Shown one piece after another: positions 17,901-24,632 of a stretch of 64,000 nucleotides of DNA. The stretch lies in the NCBI GenBank assembly GCA_947476195.1, contig CANJPT010000006.1, forward strand, positions 1 through 64,000, given 5' to 3'. The notes beneath the pieces were generated by a model. It did no database searches. It saw only the letters and a program-made list of their open reading frames with translations, and had not been told where the DNA came from. The DNA is from Lewinellaceae bacterium. Its GTDB lineage: Bacteria > Bacteroidota > Bacteroidia > Chitinophagales > Saprospiraceae. A program made the position numbers and the translations under genes. The first letter of the stretch is position 1; every line of letters starts with the position of its first letter.

Positions 17901-20460
17901 TTCTATGATTGTCCTTAGTGGTTCTCCTGGGTTTGGATTTAACTGGTCAAACAGTTCTACCACAAATCAGATCCAAAATTTGCAACCAGGCAATTACATG
18001 CTGACCTTGACCTATGCGGATGGGAACTGTGCACAAACATTTGATTTCCAGATTGCAGAACCATTACCTATTTTGCTTTCGGTTGCACCCAGCCCGGTAC
18101 TTTGCCATGGCGGCCTGAGTGCAGGTGTTGACCTGACGGTACAAAACGGCGTATCGCCTCTGTCTTTTTTATGGTCAAACAATGCCGTTATTGAAGACCT
18201 GGCAAATGTGGGAGCAGGTTCGTATCAGGTAACGGTGACAGATGCGACCGCCTGTAAGGAAGTAATCGCTGTGCAAGTAACAGAACCCATGGCACTTTTG
18301 AGCGCAGGCCTTACTTCCGGGTCCGCTTGTCCAGGCGAAGCCAATGGAACGGCCAGTTTTCTGGGTGCAAGCCAAGGGACACCACCCTACAACTTGCTTT
18401 GGTCTACCAATCAAACCATTCCTACCCTGAGTAATTTACCCGCTGGCAATTATCAACTTACGCTGAGCGATGCCAATGGCTGTAGCATCGTGGAGAGCAC
18501 ACAAGTGACCGAATATTTGACGCCAACGGTTCTGCCGACCCTTAGTGAGGTGAACTGTTTTGGTCAAAATAATGGCATTATTTCAGTGCAGGTCACAGGC
18601 GGTTCACCGGGTTTTGGATACATCTGGTCCAATGGAGGAATGAGTCCTGTCACGGCCAACCTTTCTCCTGGAAATTATGCACTGACACTCACCTATGCCA
18701 ATGGAGATTGTGCGAAAAGCTTTGATTATCAGATCACAGAACCTCCAGCCCTGCTTTTGATGGATACGGTGGTTATTCCAGTCAAATGTTTTGGGGGAAA
18801 TAATGGCGCGGTTAATTTGACGACCCTCGGCGGAACTGCCCCGTATCAATTCCACTGGACAGGTAATCAGAACAATGAAGATCTTGTCAATCTTTTGGCC
18901 GGGAATTATGCTCTGACTGTGACAGATAATCATGGGTGCACGCTCATTAACCAGTTTACCGTGCCGCAGCCGGCCGCGATTGTCCTTGCGACAAATATCG
19001 GAGCCGATACCTGTCAAACCTCAAACGGTTCGATCACCATAAATTCATCGGGCGGTACTTTGCCGTATCAGTATGCCTGGTCCAACGCGGTGTCTGTTCC
19101 AAACATCCTTGATCTACCCACAGGTATTTACCAACTGACCCTTACGGATGCAAATGCCTGCTCAGAGCAGCTATCTGTACAAGTTCCGAAATATGGCGAA
19201 ATCCCGGTAGTGAATACGTATACGAATCTGCTTACCTGCGCTCAGACATCGGTAAATATTGGGGCAACGGTCAATCAGAACAATATTCAGTATACCTGGC
19301 TTGCCCCCAACGGCTCCTTGCCTAACCAAGCAGTGCAAATCGTCCAAACGCCCGGAACCTATCAGGTGACCGTGACGAACGCCTATGGTTGCCAATCTAC
19401 GGCACAGATTCAGGTGCTGGAAGATGCGGAAAGTCCTGTAGCAGATGCTGGCCCGGAGATGTTGGCCATTAATTGTAATGAAACCCTGGCCTTGTTGAAT
19501 GCAGCAGGTTCCTCTCAGGGCAATGGTTATTTGAACCGCTGGACAGGATTTCAATCCGGCGACGCATTCATAGATACCTTGTCCATCCTTTTGCCAATTT
19601 ATAAAAGCGGCCTGTACATCCATAGCGTATTGAATTTGCAGAACGGCTGCGTAGCACAGGATTCAGTTTTGGTCAACTGGGATGCGCCAATTGCAGCTGC
19701 ATTATCCGTGGACTCTATCCTATGTTTTGGTGATGGCGATGGAAAGATCGATATTCAAAATGTAGCAGGTGGAAACCCGCCGTTTTATTATTCGCTGGGC
19801 AATCTGCCCTTTACCACACAGCATACTTTTTCGGGTCTTGTTCCCGGTAATTACCTGCTGCGCATCCGCGATGATTTTGGTTGTACGTGGCAGCACACTG
19901 TAGTTTTGACTGAGCCTGGCCCACTTTCGGTGGAACTGACGGCCAACGATACCTCTCTTGTGTTAGGGCAAACCATACAACTCATTGCTTCGCCAAACCC
20001 TGCCAATGCAGATTTAAGGGCAATTGAATGGGAACCAGGCGATTTGATGTTTAGCCCGATGTCTTTACAGCAACGTTTGAGGCCAGAAACCCGTACCGAA
20101 TTTGTAGTTCGGATCACAGATCAAAACGGTTGTGTTGCGGAAGATCGGCTGTGGGTTTCGGTGTATAATCACCATATTTATGTGCCGAATATTATACTTC
20201 CAGGCAGTGAAGTCAATAGTTGGTTCACGGTATTTGCCGGAAACGGCGTGCAGGAAGTTCGCTCCTTGCGGGTGTTCGACCGTTGGGGCGAGCAACTCTT
20301 TGAGCGCTTCGACTTTTTACCCAATGTCCCGACCCTCGGTTGGGATGGTGCTTACCGGGGAGAACCGATGAACCCCGGGGTGTTTGTCTGGTATGCCGAG
20401 GTGTTGTTGCAGGATGGGCAGGTGGTGTTTTTGAAGGGGGATGTTACGATAGCGAGGTGA
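14914..20460 (+). CDS. Giant FG-GAP/SprB-repeat surface protein with type B-like sorting domain
   Basis: The protein has 1,848 residues. It has a signal peptide (to about residue 22, ending SRAIAQ), then FG-GAP/VCBS-type repeats to about residue 520 with calcium-binding-like acidic loops such as DLDRDGIPELL, DFDGDGISEVY, DVDLDGTLDIV and DVDNDGETEI. A CARDB-like segment follows (about 565-685, NVCNTGDQVLPAGMPISFY). From about 690 to 1,700 come SprB-type repeats of ~75 residues with the signature LW-S-(x)-LPAGNYQLTVTDANGC. The end (YVPNIILPGSEVNSWFTVF to GDVTIAR) is a shortened type B sorting domain. The likely role is a T9SS-exported, surface-attached adhesin related to gliding adhesins; the ligand is unknown. 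A long palindrome begins right after the stop. Confidence 0.88.
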   Translation: MIRRFLFSCGLMFFWVGSRAIAQDCSIPFVPPQFKARLAWQSGQDGASITASPMVANLNPQQDSIPEIIVTEGSTFNTYNNRVLFYRGDGSNANNPQVLTIPGNFDYYPSTMLTIGDLDRDGIPELLIACADRRIRVFRNYMETSGDPMTLWITSADLLDFIDQRPLLADFDGDGISEVYAGSDIYKFNFSNPTAPSLVKVINGPVNQGRAQYSGYGEGSCNPTAVDILTAADCNGDPDCAGLELVAGPVIYSIDLDLTDGDGYEIKVQRNLNTMIVPPTAGYRDGYTSVADVDLDGTLDIVVTSLRQTNQYGMYVWNKNGLIRFFSYPTNPDKSGSLACIANVYDDTKLGYGVDYPEILVCSSLNFTCYSLHAAQSFPATPYWWNLPTTDDSGWTGSTVYDFNGDGISEIVYRDENNLRILYGGAAPFPPGVDAQRNWFKVPCYSITSDEYPVVADVDNDGETEITVTGRLTNNNFNLKGRLRVYDSDSGPWVPCRNVWNQFNYFIVNVNDDLSIPAPQQVNHLELPTQGSGKRPLNIYLSQLPILNDSFETFIPLPDATVSISQFICKTDSVTVQLNVCNTGDQVLPAGMPISFYQSDPTATMALHLGTVQWTNALIKKDSCKIFSFTLPKTSGTAFGVLNDDGTQVTPFQLGANPPLPNLLECSFLNNIFQFQIPGNLPPINLGPDLGACQDTVVVLNPGIGYATYLWQDGSTNSTLQMQQTGLYWVEATDFCAQKQQDSVRLELYGVADIQLDTLNGDCFGSPAIVTATAQSAYLPLQYAWSSGDTVPIVSGLSDGMYTVTVTNAKGCTSTRSAWVEAGGSLQVTAFVAAPIMCYGESGALSLNFLTGNPPYTFHWSDGSLSQVFPNALAGDYAVTVTDADHCLDTVQVSITQPEPLISSGFSATASCPGLTTGTAMFLGAMQGVAPYQLLWSNHATTPDLLGLSAGNYQLTVTDANGCTIIESVQVPEYLVPVTEALEADVSCFGVNDGSVSMIVLSGSPGFGFNWSNSSTTNQIQNLQPGNYMLTLTYADGNCAQTFDFQIAEPLPILLSVAPSPVLCHGGLSAGVDLTVQNGVSPLSFLWSNNAVIEDLANVGAGSYQVTVTDATACKEVIAVQVTEPMALLSAGLTSGSACPGEANGTASFLGASQGTPPYNLLWSTNQTIPTLSNLPAGNYQLTLSDANGCSIVESTQVTEYLTPTVLPTLSEVNCFGQNNGIISVQVTGGSPGFGYIWSNGGMSPVTANLSPGNYALTLTYANGDCAKSFDYQITEPPALLLMDTVVIPVKCFGGNNGAVNLTTLGGTAPYQFHWTGNQNNEDLVNLLAGNYALTVTDNHGCTLINQFTVPQPAAIVLATNIGADTCQTSNGSITINSSGGTLPYQYAWSNAVSVPNILDLPTGIYQLTLTDANACSEQLSVQVPKYGEIPVVNTYTNLLTCAQTSVNIGATVNQNNIQYTWLAPNGSLPNQAVQIVQTPGTYQVTVTNAYGCQSTAQIQVLEDAESPVADAGPEMLAINCNETLALLNAAGSSQGNGYLNRWTGFQSGDAFIDTLSILLPIYKSGLYIHSVLNLQNGCVAQDSVLVNWDAPIAAALSVDSILCFGDGDGKIDIQNVAGGNPPFYYSLGNLPFTTQHTFSGLVPGNYLLRIRDDFGCTWQHTVVLTEPGPLSVELTANDTSLVLGQTIQLIASPNPANADLRAIEWEPGDLMFSPMSLQQRLRPETRTEFVVRITDQNGCVAEDRLWVSVYNHHIYVPNIILPGSEVNSWFTVFAGNGVQEVRSLRVFDRWGEQLFERFDFLPNVPTLGWDGAYRGEPMNPGVFVWYAEVLLQDGQVVFLKGDVTIAR
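17614..18971 (+). repeat. Duplicated block of three SprB repeats inside the giant protein gene
   Basis: Residues from about 17614 (ASCPGLTTGTAMFLGAMQG) are repeated from about 18293 (GSACPGEANGTASFLGASQG). Both are followed by the same order of sub-repeats: EYL(V/T)P, then SPGFG(F/Y)(N/I)WSN, then a CHGG/CFGG repeat. The period is about 680 bp, so a three-repeat unit was duplicated as a block. Boundaries are approximate. Confidence 0.7.
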
Positions 20461-20462
20461 GG

Positions 20463-20509
20463 TTTTCCTATTGACCGGGTGACTTCAAGTCACCCGATCA
20501 ATAGGAAAA
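20463..20509. repeat. Palindrome with core GGTGACTTCAAGTCACC, copy 1
   Basis: There are 23-bp arms around a single central C with one mismatch. It starts two bases after the stop codon of the giant SprB-repeat gene, so it probably folds at the transcript end. The inner 17 bp are identical to the palindrome at 20823, whereas the outer arms (TTTTCCTATTGA) are unrelated to it. Confidence 0.8.
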
Positions 20510-20525
20510 GAACCAATAAAACCCT

Positions 20526-20533
20526 TACTTTTG
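20526..20533 (+). promoter_or_regulatory. -7 box upstream of the VapBC remnant
   Basis: TACTTTTG matches TAnnTTTG and lies 18 nt before the ATG of the broken antitoxin frame. Confidence 0.4.
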
Positions 20534-20550
20534 TTCTCAAATAGAAATCT

Positions 20551-20796
20551 ATGTAAGCCTACCGCACACATTCAGTTGTCCATAATGGGCAGGTAGTTGT
20601 TCAACTCCCGGAGGGTTTCGAGCATATAGATGTCGAAATCATCGTCTTGAAATCTTCGTCAACGAGCGAATCTGAGCCACAAAAAAAACGGAAATACAGC
20701 AAGTATTATGGCATCCTAAAAACAGGATTGCCCATAGAAGAAATTGACGCTCAACTCAAAGCATTGCGCGAAGAATGGGAACGACCTATCTATTAG
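20551..20796 (+). pseudogene. VapB-like antitoxin pseudogene (stop at codon 2)
   Basis: The ATG at 20551 is followed directly by TAA and then an 80-codon open frame to TAG at 20794. That frame contains HNGQVVVQLPEGFEHIDVEI and ends GLPIEEIDAQLKALREEWER. This reads as a small antitoxin: an AbrB/MazE-like N-terminal strand pattern, a basic linker and a C-terminal helix that would neutralise the toxin. The next gene starts inside its last codons, as in VapBC operons. The nonsense codon at position 2 leaves no usable start. It was too short and broken for the ORF track. Family is inferred from layout and pattern. Confidence 0.55.
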
Positions 20797-20858
20797 ACAC
20801 CAACATCGGTATCTACTTTCTAAGTGAGGCGGTGACTTCAAGTCACCGCCTCACTAAT
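20775..20858 (+). pseudogene. VapC-like PIN toxin fragment cut off by a palindrome
   Basis: The frame starts MGTTYLLDTNIGIYFLSE, which is the N-terminus of a PIN-domain ribonuclease (the LLDTN motif holds the first metal-binding Asp). It overlaps the antitoxin frame by 22 bp. After about 16 residues the sequence runs into the palindrome at 20823 and PIN similarity ends. The remaining ~110 residues of a normal VapC are missing, so no toxin can be made. Confidence 0.65.
20823..20855. repeat. Palindrome with core GGTGACTTCAAGTCACC, copy 2
   Basis: There are perfect 16-bp arms around a central C. It sits at the point where VapC similarity ends and 30 nt before the polA ATG. It shares a 17-bp core with the palindrome at 20463, but its outer arm is AGTGAGGC. 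Confidence 0.8.
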
Positions 20859-20872
20859 TTCCCAGCATTAGT

Positions 20873-20880
20873 TACTTTTG
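20873..20880 (+). promoter_or_regulatory. -7 box of polA (predicts a leaderless transcript)
   Basis: TACTTTTG, an exact TAnnTTTG match, ends only 4 nt before the polA ATG. Initiation at the usual distance would begin at or next to the A of the ATG. No matching -33 TTG is visible, partly because the palindrome occupies that area. Confidence 0.5.
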
Positions 20881-20884
20881 CCCT

Positions 20885-23797
20885 ATGGCAAAAAAACTCT
20901 TCCTCCTTGACGGACACGCGCTGATCTACCGCGCTCATTTCGCATTCATCACGCGGCCACTCATGAACTCCAAAGGCTGGAATGTTTCCGCCGTGCAGGG
21001 TTTCATGCGCACGATGTGGGATTTGATGCAGAACGAAAAACCAACCCACATAGCTGTTGTATTCGACCCGAAAGGCGGCAACTTTCGCAACGAAAAATTT
21101 GAGGCTTACAAGGCCAACCGCGAGGCGCAGCCAGAAGACATCACCTTTGCTCTGCCCTGGGTGAATAAGATCGTCAGGGCCATGAATATCCCCGTGGTCA
21201 TAGTACCCAACTTCGAAGCTGACGATGTGATCGGTACCCTGGCCAAACAGGCGGAAAAAGAGGGATACACGACCTTTATGGTTACACCCGACAAGGATTT
21301 CGGGCAATTGGTTTCGGACAATATCCAGATCTACAAGCCCAGCAAAGGCGGTGAGCCTGCAGAGATCTGGGGGCCCAAAGAAGTCTGCGAACGCTGGGGG
21401 ATTAAGCGTGTTGATCAGGTAATTGACATGCTTGGCCTGATGGGCGATGCGGTGGACAATATTCCTGGCCTGCCAGGTATCGGTGAAAAAACGGCTACCA
21501 AACTCCTCAACGAATTCGATACCGTTGAAAATTTGCTTGCCAATACCAACAAACTTAAAGGAAAACAGAAAGAAATTGTAGAAAATCACCACGAAAAAGC
21601 CACACTTTCCAAGTGGCTGGCTACAATTGATGTCAATTCTCCGGTTCAATTCCACGAAAAAGATTTTGAGATCGAGCCTTTCAACCGGGAGGAATTGCTG
21701 GAGATTTTTAAAGAACTGGAGTTCAAATCGTTGGCAGATTCGATTCTGCGCAGTCCATGGGGAAGCCCTGCCCTGCCCCCCCTTGATGAAGCCCGATCTG
21801 CCGCCCCCTCTGATGGAGCGAGGCAGAAAGGGGGTAAGTCTGGAGGAGCTAAGCCGCCCAGCTCCGGCGCAGGAACCCAGGGCAATCTTTTTGGTGATCC
21901 TGAATTGGAGTCACAATCCAACGCCTCCCCACTCGAATCCCATGAAGGTGTCTTCCATACGCGGGGTACGCACAATATTGAAAATACAGAACATAGCTAT
22001 CACTTGGCCGACACGCCCGAAAAGCGAGCCAAACTCATCACCTTGCTGCTGAAGTCAAAAGCAATTTCGTACGATTCAGAAACCACCGCACTCGAAGCAC
22101 CACAAGCTGATCTGGTTGGATTTTCTTTTGCTGTGAAAACTTTCGATGCCTGGTATGTACCTATTCCGGAGGATCGTACGGAAGCACAAAAGATCGTAGA
22201 GGAATTCCGACCTGTTTTTGAAAACGAGCAGATCGTAAAAGTCGGGCAGAACCTGAAATATGATGCGATTGTACTCTTGAATTATAACTGCGAACTCCGC
22301 GGGCCTTATTGGGATACGATGCTGGCGCATTATCTCTTAGAGCCAGATCTCCGCCACAACATGAATTACATGGCAGAAACCCTGCTGAATTATGCGCCAG
22401 TCAAGATAGAAGACCTCATAGGAAAGAAAAAAGCGGGCACAAAACAGGGCACCATGCGTGATGTTCCGATTGATGTCATCAAAGATTATGCTGCCGAAGA
22501 TGCTGATGTAACGCTACGCCTACGCGATGTGTTGAAACCCAAACTTGAAGAAGGCGGTGCAGTGTTAGTCAAACTCTTTGAGGACGTGGAAACCCCGCTT
22601 ATAAAGGTATTGACCGACATAGAACACGCGGGTGTCCGGATCGACCCTGATTTTTTGAAGGCGTATTCCGGTGAAATTGCAGTGCTGATCGTGGCTTTGG
22701 AGGATAAAATATTAAAACAGGCAGGGTTCAATTTCAATATTTCCAGCCCGAAACAGGTGGGTGAAATGCTTTTTGACCAATTGAAATTGCATTATCCTGG
22801 CAAAAAAATGAAGTCGGGTCAATACTCAACGGATGAGGATATCCTCTCAGAACTTGCGGTAAATCATCCTATTTGTGCCGACATCCTCACACACCGCAGT
22901 TTGATGAAATTGAAGTCTACTTATGTGGATGCTTTGCCCGCACTTGTAAATCCGCGCACAGGCCGGGTACACTCATCCTTCAATCAGGCCCTGGTCGCTT
23001 CCGGCCGACTCAGTAGCCAGAACCCTAACCTTCAAAACATTCCAGTACGGACCGCTGAGGGACGCAAAGTGCGGGAAGCCTTCATTCCAAGAGATGCCGA
23101 GCACGTGATCGTAAGTGCCGACTATTCGCAGATCGAACTCCGCCTGATTGCTGAGATCAGTGGCGATAAAGCTATGCTGGAAGCCTTTCAGAACAACCTG
23201 GATATTCATACAGCTACTGCAGCGGGCGTTTTTGGGGTGCCCTTGGATCAGGTAACCAGCGATCAACGCCGCACAGCCAAAACAGTAAACTTTAGCATTA
23301 TTTATGGGGCAGGTGCCAGCAATCTTAGTCAGCAACTCGGTATTAAGCGTACCGAAGCCAAAGAATTGATCGAGAATTACTTTCGGGAATATTCCGGATT
23401 ACGGGGGTACATGACCAGTATCGTGGAGTTTGCCCGTGCAAATGGCTACGTAGAAACCATGCTTGGCCGTCGACGCTACCTACGGGACATCAATTCCGGC
23501 AATGGCATGATGCGCTCCATGAGTGAGCGCGTAGCGATCAATACACCCATCCAGGGCTCTGCTGCTGATCTTATCAAGGTGGCGATGATCAATATCCGCC
23601 AGGCCATGCGCGAGGGTGAACTCAAATCTCAGATGATCTTACAGGTGCATGACGAACTCGTATTCGACGTGCGCAAAGACGAGCTGGATCGGATGAAGCC
23701 GCTGATCATGGAAAAAATGACCACTGCAATGCCGAATTTGAAAGTGCCGATTCTGGTGGAGATCGGGGTGGGGGATAATTGGTTGGAGGCGCATTGA
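20885..23797 (+). CDS. polA: DNA polymerase I
   Basis: This 970-residue enzyme fills gaps and removes RNA primers in replication and repair. All three domains are present. The 5'-3' exonuclease covers residues 1-~290 (LLDGHALIYRAHFAF, FEADDVIGTLA, VTPDKDFGQLV, then the helix-hairpin GLPGIGEKTATKLL). The 3'-5' proofreading domain covers ~345-530 with its metal ligands intact (YDSETT, GQNLKYD, YAAEDAD). The polymerase domain covers ~570-970 with motif A (DYSQIELRL), motif B (RRTAKTVNFSIIYGAG) and motif C (QVHDELVFDV). The linker at ~295-330 carries an odd proline/glycine-rich insert encoded by GC-rich palindromic DNA. The stop is followed one base later by a 92-bp palindrome. Confidence 0.97.
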   Translation: MAKKLFLLDGHALIYRAHFAFITRPLMNSKGWNVSAVQGFMRTMWDLMQNEKPTHIAVVFDPKGGNFRNEKFEAYKANREAQPEDITFALPWVNKIVRAMNIPVVIVPNFEADDVIGTLAKQAEKEGYTTFMVTPDKDFGQLVSDNIQIYKPSKGGEPAEIWGPKEVCERWGIKRVDQVIDMLGLMGDAVDNIPGLPGIGEKTATKLLNEFDTVENLLANTNKLKGKQKEIVENHHEKATLSKWLATIDVNSPVQFHEKDFEIEPFNREELLEIFKELEFKSLADSILRSPWGSPALPPLDEARSAAPSDGARQKGGKSGGAKPPSSGAGTQGNLFGDPELESQSNASPLESHEGVFHTRGTHNIENTEHSYHLADTPEKRAKLITLLLKSKAISYDSETTALEAPQADLVGFSFAVKTFDAWYVPIPEDRTEAQKIVEEFRPVFENEQIVKVGQNLKYDAIVLLNYNCELRGPYWDTMLAHYLLEPDLRHNMNYMAETLLNYAPVKIEDLIGKKKAGTKQGTMRDVPIDVIKDYAAEDADVTLRLRDVLKPKLEEGGAVLVKLFEDVETPLIKVLTDIEHAGVRIDPDFLKAYSGEIAVLIVALEDKILKQAGFNFNISSPKQVGEMLFDQLKLHYPGKKMKSGQYSTDEDILSELAVNHPICADILTHRSLMKLKSTYVDALPALVNPRTGRVHSSFNQALVASGRLSSQNPNLQNIPVRTAEGRKVREAFIPRDAEHVIVSADYSQIELRLIAEISGDKAMLEAFQNNLDIHTATAAGVFGVPLDQVTSDQRRTAKTVNFSIIYGAGASNLSQQLGIKRTEAKELIENYFREYSGLRGYMTSIVEFARANGYVETMLGRRRYLRDINSGNGMMRSMSERVAINTPIQGSAADLIKVAMINIRQAMREGELKSQMILQVHDELVFDVRKDELDRMKPLIMEKMTTAMPNLKVPILVEIGVGDNWLEAH
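21765..21866 (+). repeat. GC-rich palindromic insert coding the PolA linker
   Basis: Within polA the DNA becomes strongly GC-rich and contains the inverted pair CCCCCT (21804) and AGGGGG (21829). It encodes the low-complexity linker SDGARQKGGKSGGAKPP. Composition differs sharply from the flanking domains. It looks like a repeat element tolerated in frame. Confidence 0.45.
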
Positions 23798-23798
23798 A

Positions 23799-23890
23799 AG
23801 TGATAGTCTCGGAAAAACAAATAGGCAAATTGATAGTCTCACTAGAGTGAGACTATCAATTTGCCTATTTGTTTTTCCGAGACTATCACT
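23799..23890. repeat. 92-bp perfect palindrome at the polA 3' end (RAYT-associated)
   Basis: Two perfect 45-bp arms are separated by AG. The outer ends are AGTGATAGTCTC and GAGACTATCACT; the inner core is TGATAGTCTCACT and its complement. It begins one base after the polA stop codon. The same inner core and the same outer end recur after the RAYT gene, so these are probably its REP-like substrate repeats. Confidence 0.85.
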
Positions 23891-23898
23891 AACCAGGA

Positions 23899-23930
23899 TT
23901 TGGAATGTTCCAAAAATTCTTCTATTTTTG
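23899..23930 (+). promoter_or_regulatory. Promoter of the RAYT gene
   Basis: TTTG (23899-23902) and TATTTTTG (23923-23930) are separated by 20 nt, a good Bacteroidota promoter. The -7 box is 43 nt before the ATG at 23973. Confidence 0.55.
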
Positions 23931-23972
23931 ATAACGATCATTAAAAAACGTTCATCAAAAAACCAATCCATT

Positions 23973-24563
23973 ATGCACTTTGAACCAAATGTAATTTATC
24001 ACGTATTCAATCAAGGGAACAATCGACAACCCATATTTTTCAACAGCGAAAACTATCTTTATTTCCTGAAAAAAACCCGAACCTTGGTCTTACCCCACGT
24101 TCATTTTTTGTCCTATTGCCTGATGCCTAACCATTTTCATTGGTTGATTGTGACGAAAGAAGAGGCTTGTGAGTGGATGCCTTTTAGGGCCTCTAGTAAA
24201 GCGATACCGCGCCAACGACTCAGTCATCAAATCAACATTTTGTTACGGTCTTACGCTCGAGCGATAAATAAACAGGAAAATCGAAGCGGTTCGCTTTTTC
24301 GGCAACATACACAAGCTAAAGATGGCTGGCTGGACCAATTTGTTGAAGTTGCCAAACGTCGGAATACCACAGATGGATTTACATTTGGACCAGGCAATGA
24401 TTATGCAATTCAGTGCTTCCGTTACATACATGAAAACCCATCTGAAGCTGGATTAGCACAATCCCCGACGGATTGGACGTTTTCTTCTGCTCGTGATTAT
24501 GCCGGGTTACGCCAAGGGAATTTGTGTAATAAAGTACTGGCTAAGGATTTGTTGGGGTTTTAG
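23973..24563 (+). CDS. REP-associated tyrosine transposase (RAYT, Y1/HUH family)
   Basis: This 196-residue protein has the start MHFEPNVIYHVFNQGNNRQP typical of the family; the longer track ORF begins inside the upstream palindrome and is rejected. The HUH metal-binding motif is visible as MPNHFHWLI, and the catalytic tyrosine is probably in CFRYIHENPSEAGL. RAYTs are relatives of IS200/IS605 TnpA and nick single-stranded palindromic REP sequences. This gene lies between two palindromes (23799 and 24570) that share core and end sequences, the expected arrangement. All key residues are present, so it may be active. It has its own promoter. Confidence 0.88.
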   Translation: MHFEPNVIYHVFNQGNNRQPIFFNSENYLYFLKKTRTLVLPHVHFLSYCLMPNHFHWLIVTKEEACEWMPFRASSKAIPRQRLSHQINILLRSYARAINKQENRSGSLFRQHTQAKDGWLDQFVEVAKRRNTTDGFTFGPGNDYAIQCFRYIHENPSEAGLAQSPTDWTFSSARDYAGLRQGNLCNKVLAKDLLGF

Positions 24564-24569
24564 TAGGCT

Positions 24570-24632
24570 AAATTTACTGATAGTCTCACTTTAAGTGAGA
24601 CTATCAGTAAATTTCAAGCTGAGACTATCACT
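24570..24632. repeat. Palindrome downstream of the RAYT gene plus half-repeat
   Basis: Perfect 22-bp arms lie around a central T (24570-24614), with the inner core TGATAGTCTCACTT identical to the upstream palindrome but a different outer arm (AAATTTAC). It is followed by a single GAGACTATCACT (24621-24632), the same end as the 92-bp palindrome. The stop codon of the helicase gene on the other strand lies inside this last piece. Confidence 0.85.

Larger units (their letters stand above)
20461..20884. other. Region between giant protein gene and polA: palindromes and VapBC wreck
   Basis: This 424-bp stretch has no intact gene. It contains two palindromes sharing a 17-bp core, a promoter-like box, and the remains of a toxin-antitoxin pair, each listed separately. 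Confidence 0.7.

Noticed and set aside
20843-21655. 270-residue ORF on the minus strand opposite polA
   Set aside because: It lies wholly antisense to the conserved PolA 5'-nuclease domain, has no recognisable motif, and its length follows from polA codon composition.
23847-23972. Upstream extension of the RAYT ORF
   Set aside because: It is the translation of the 92-bp palindrome and the promoter region; the family N-terminus begins at 23973.
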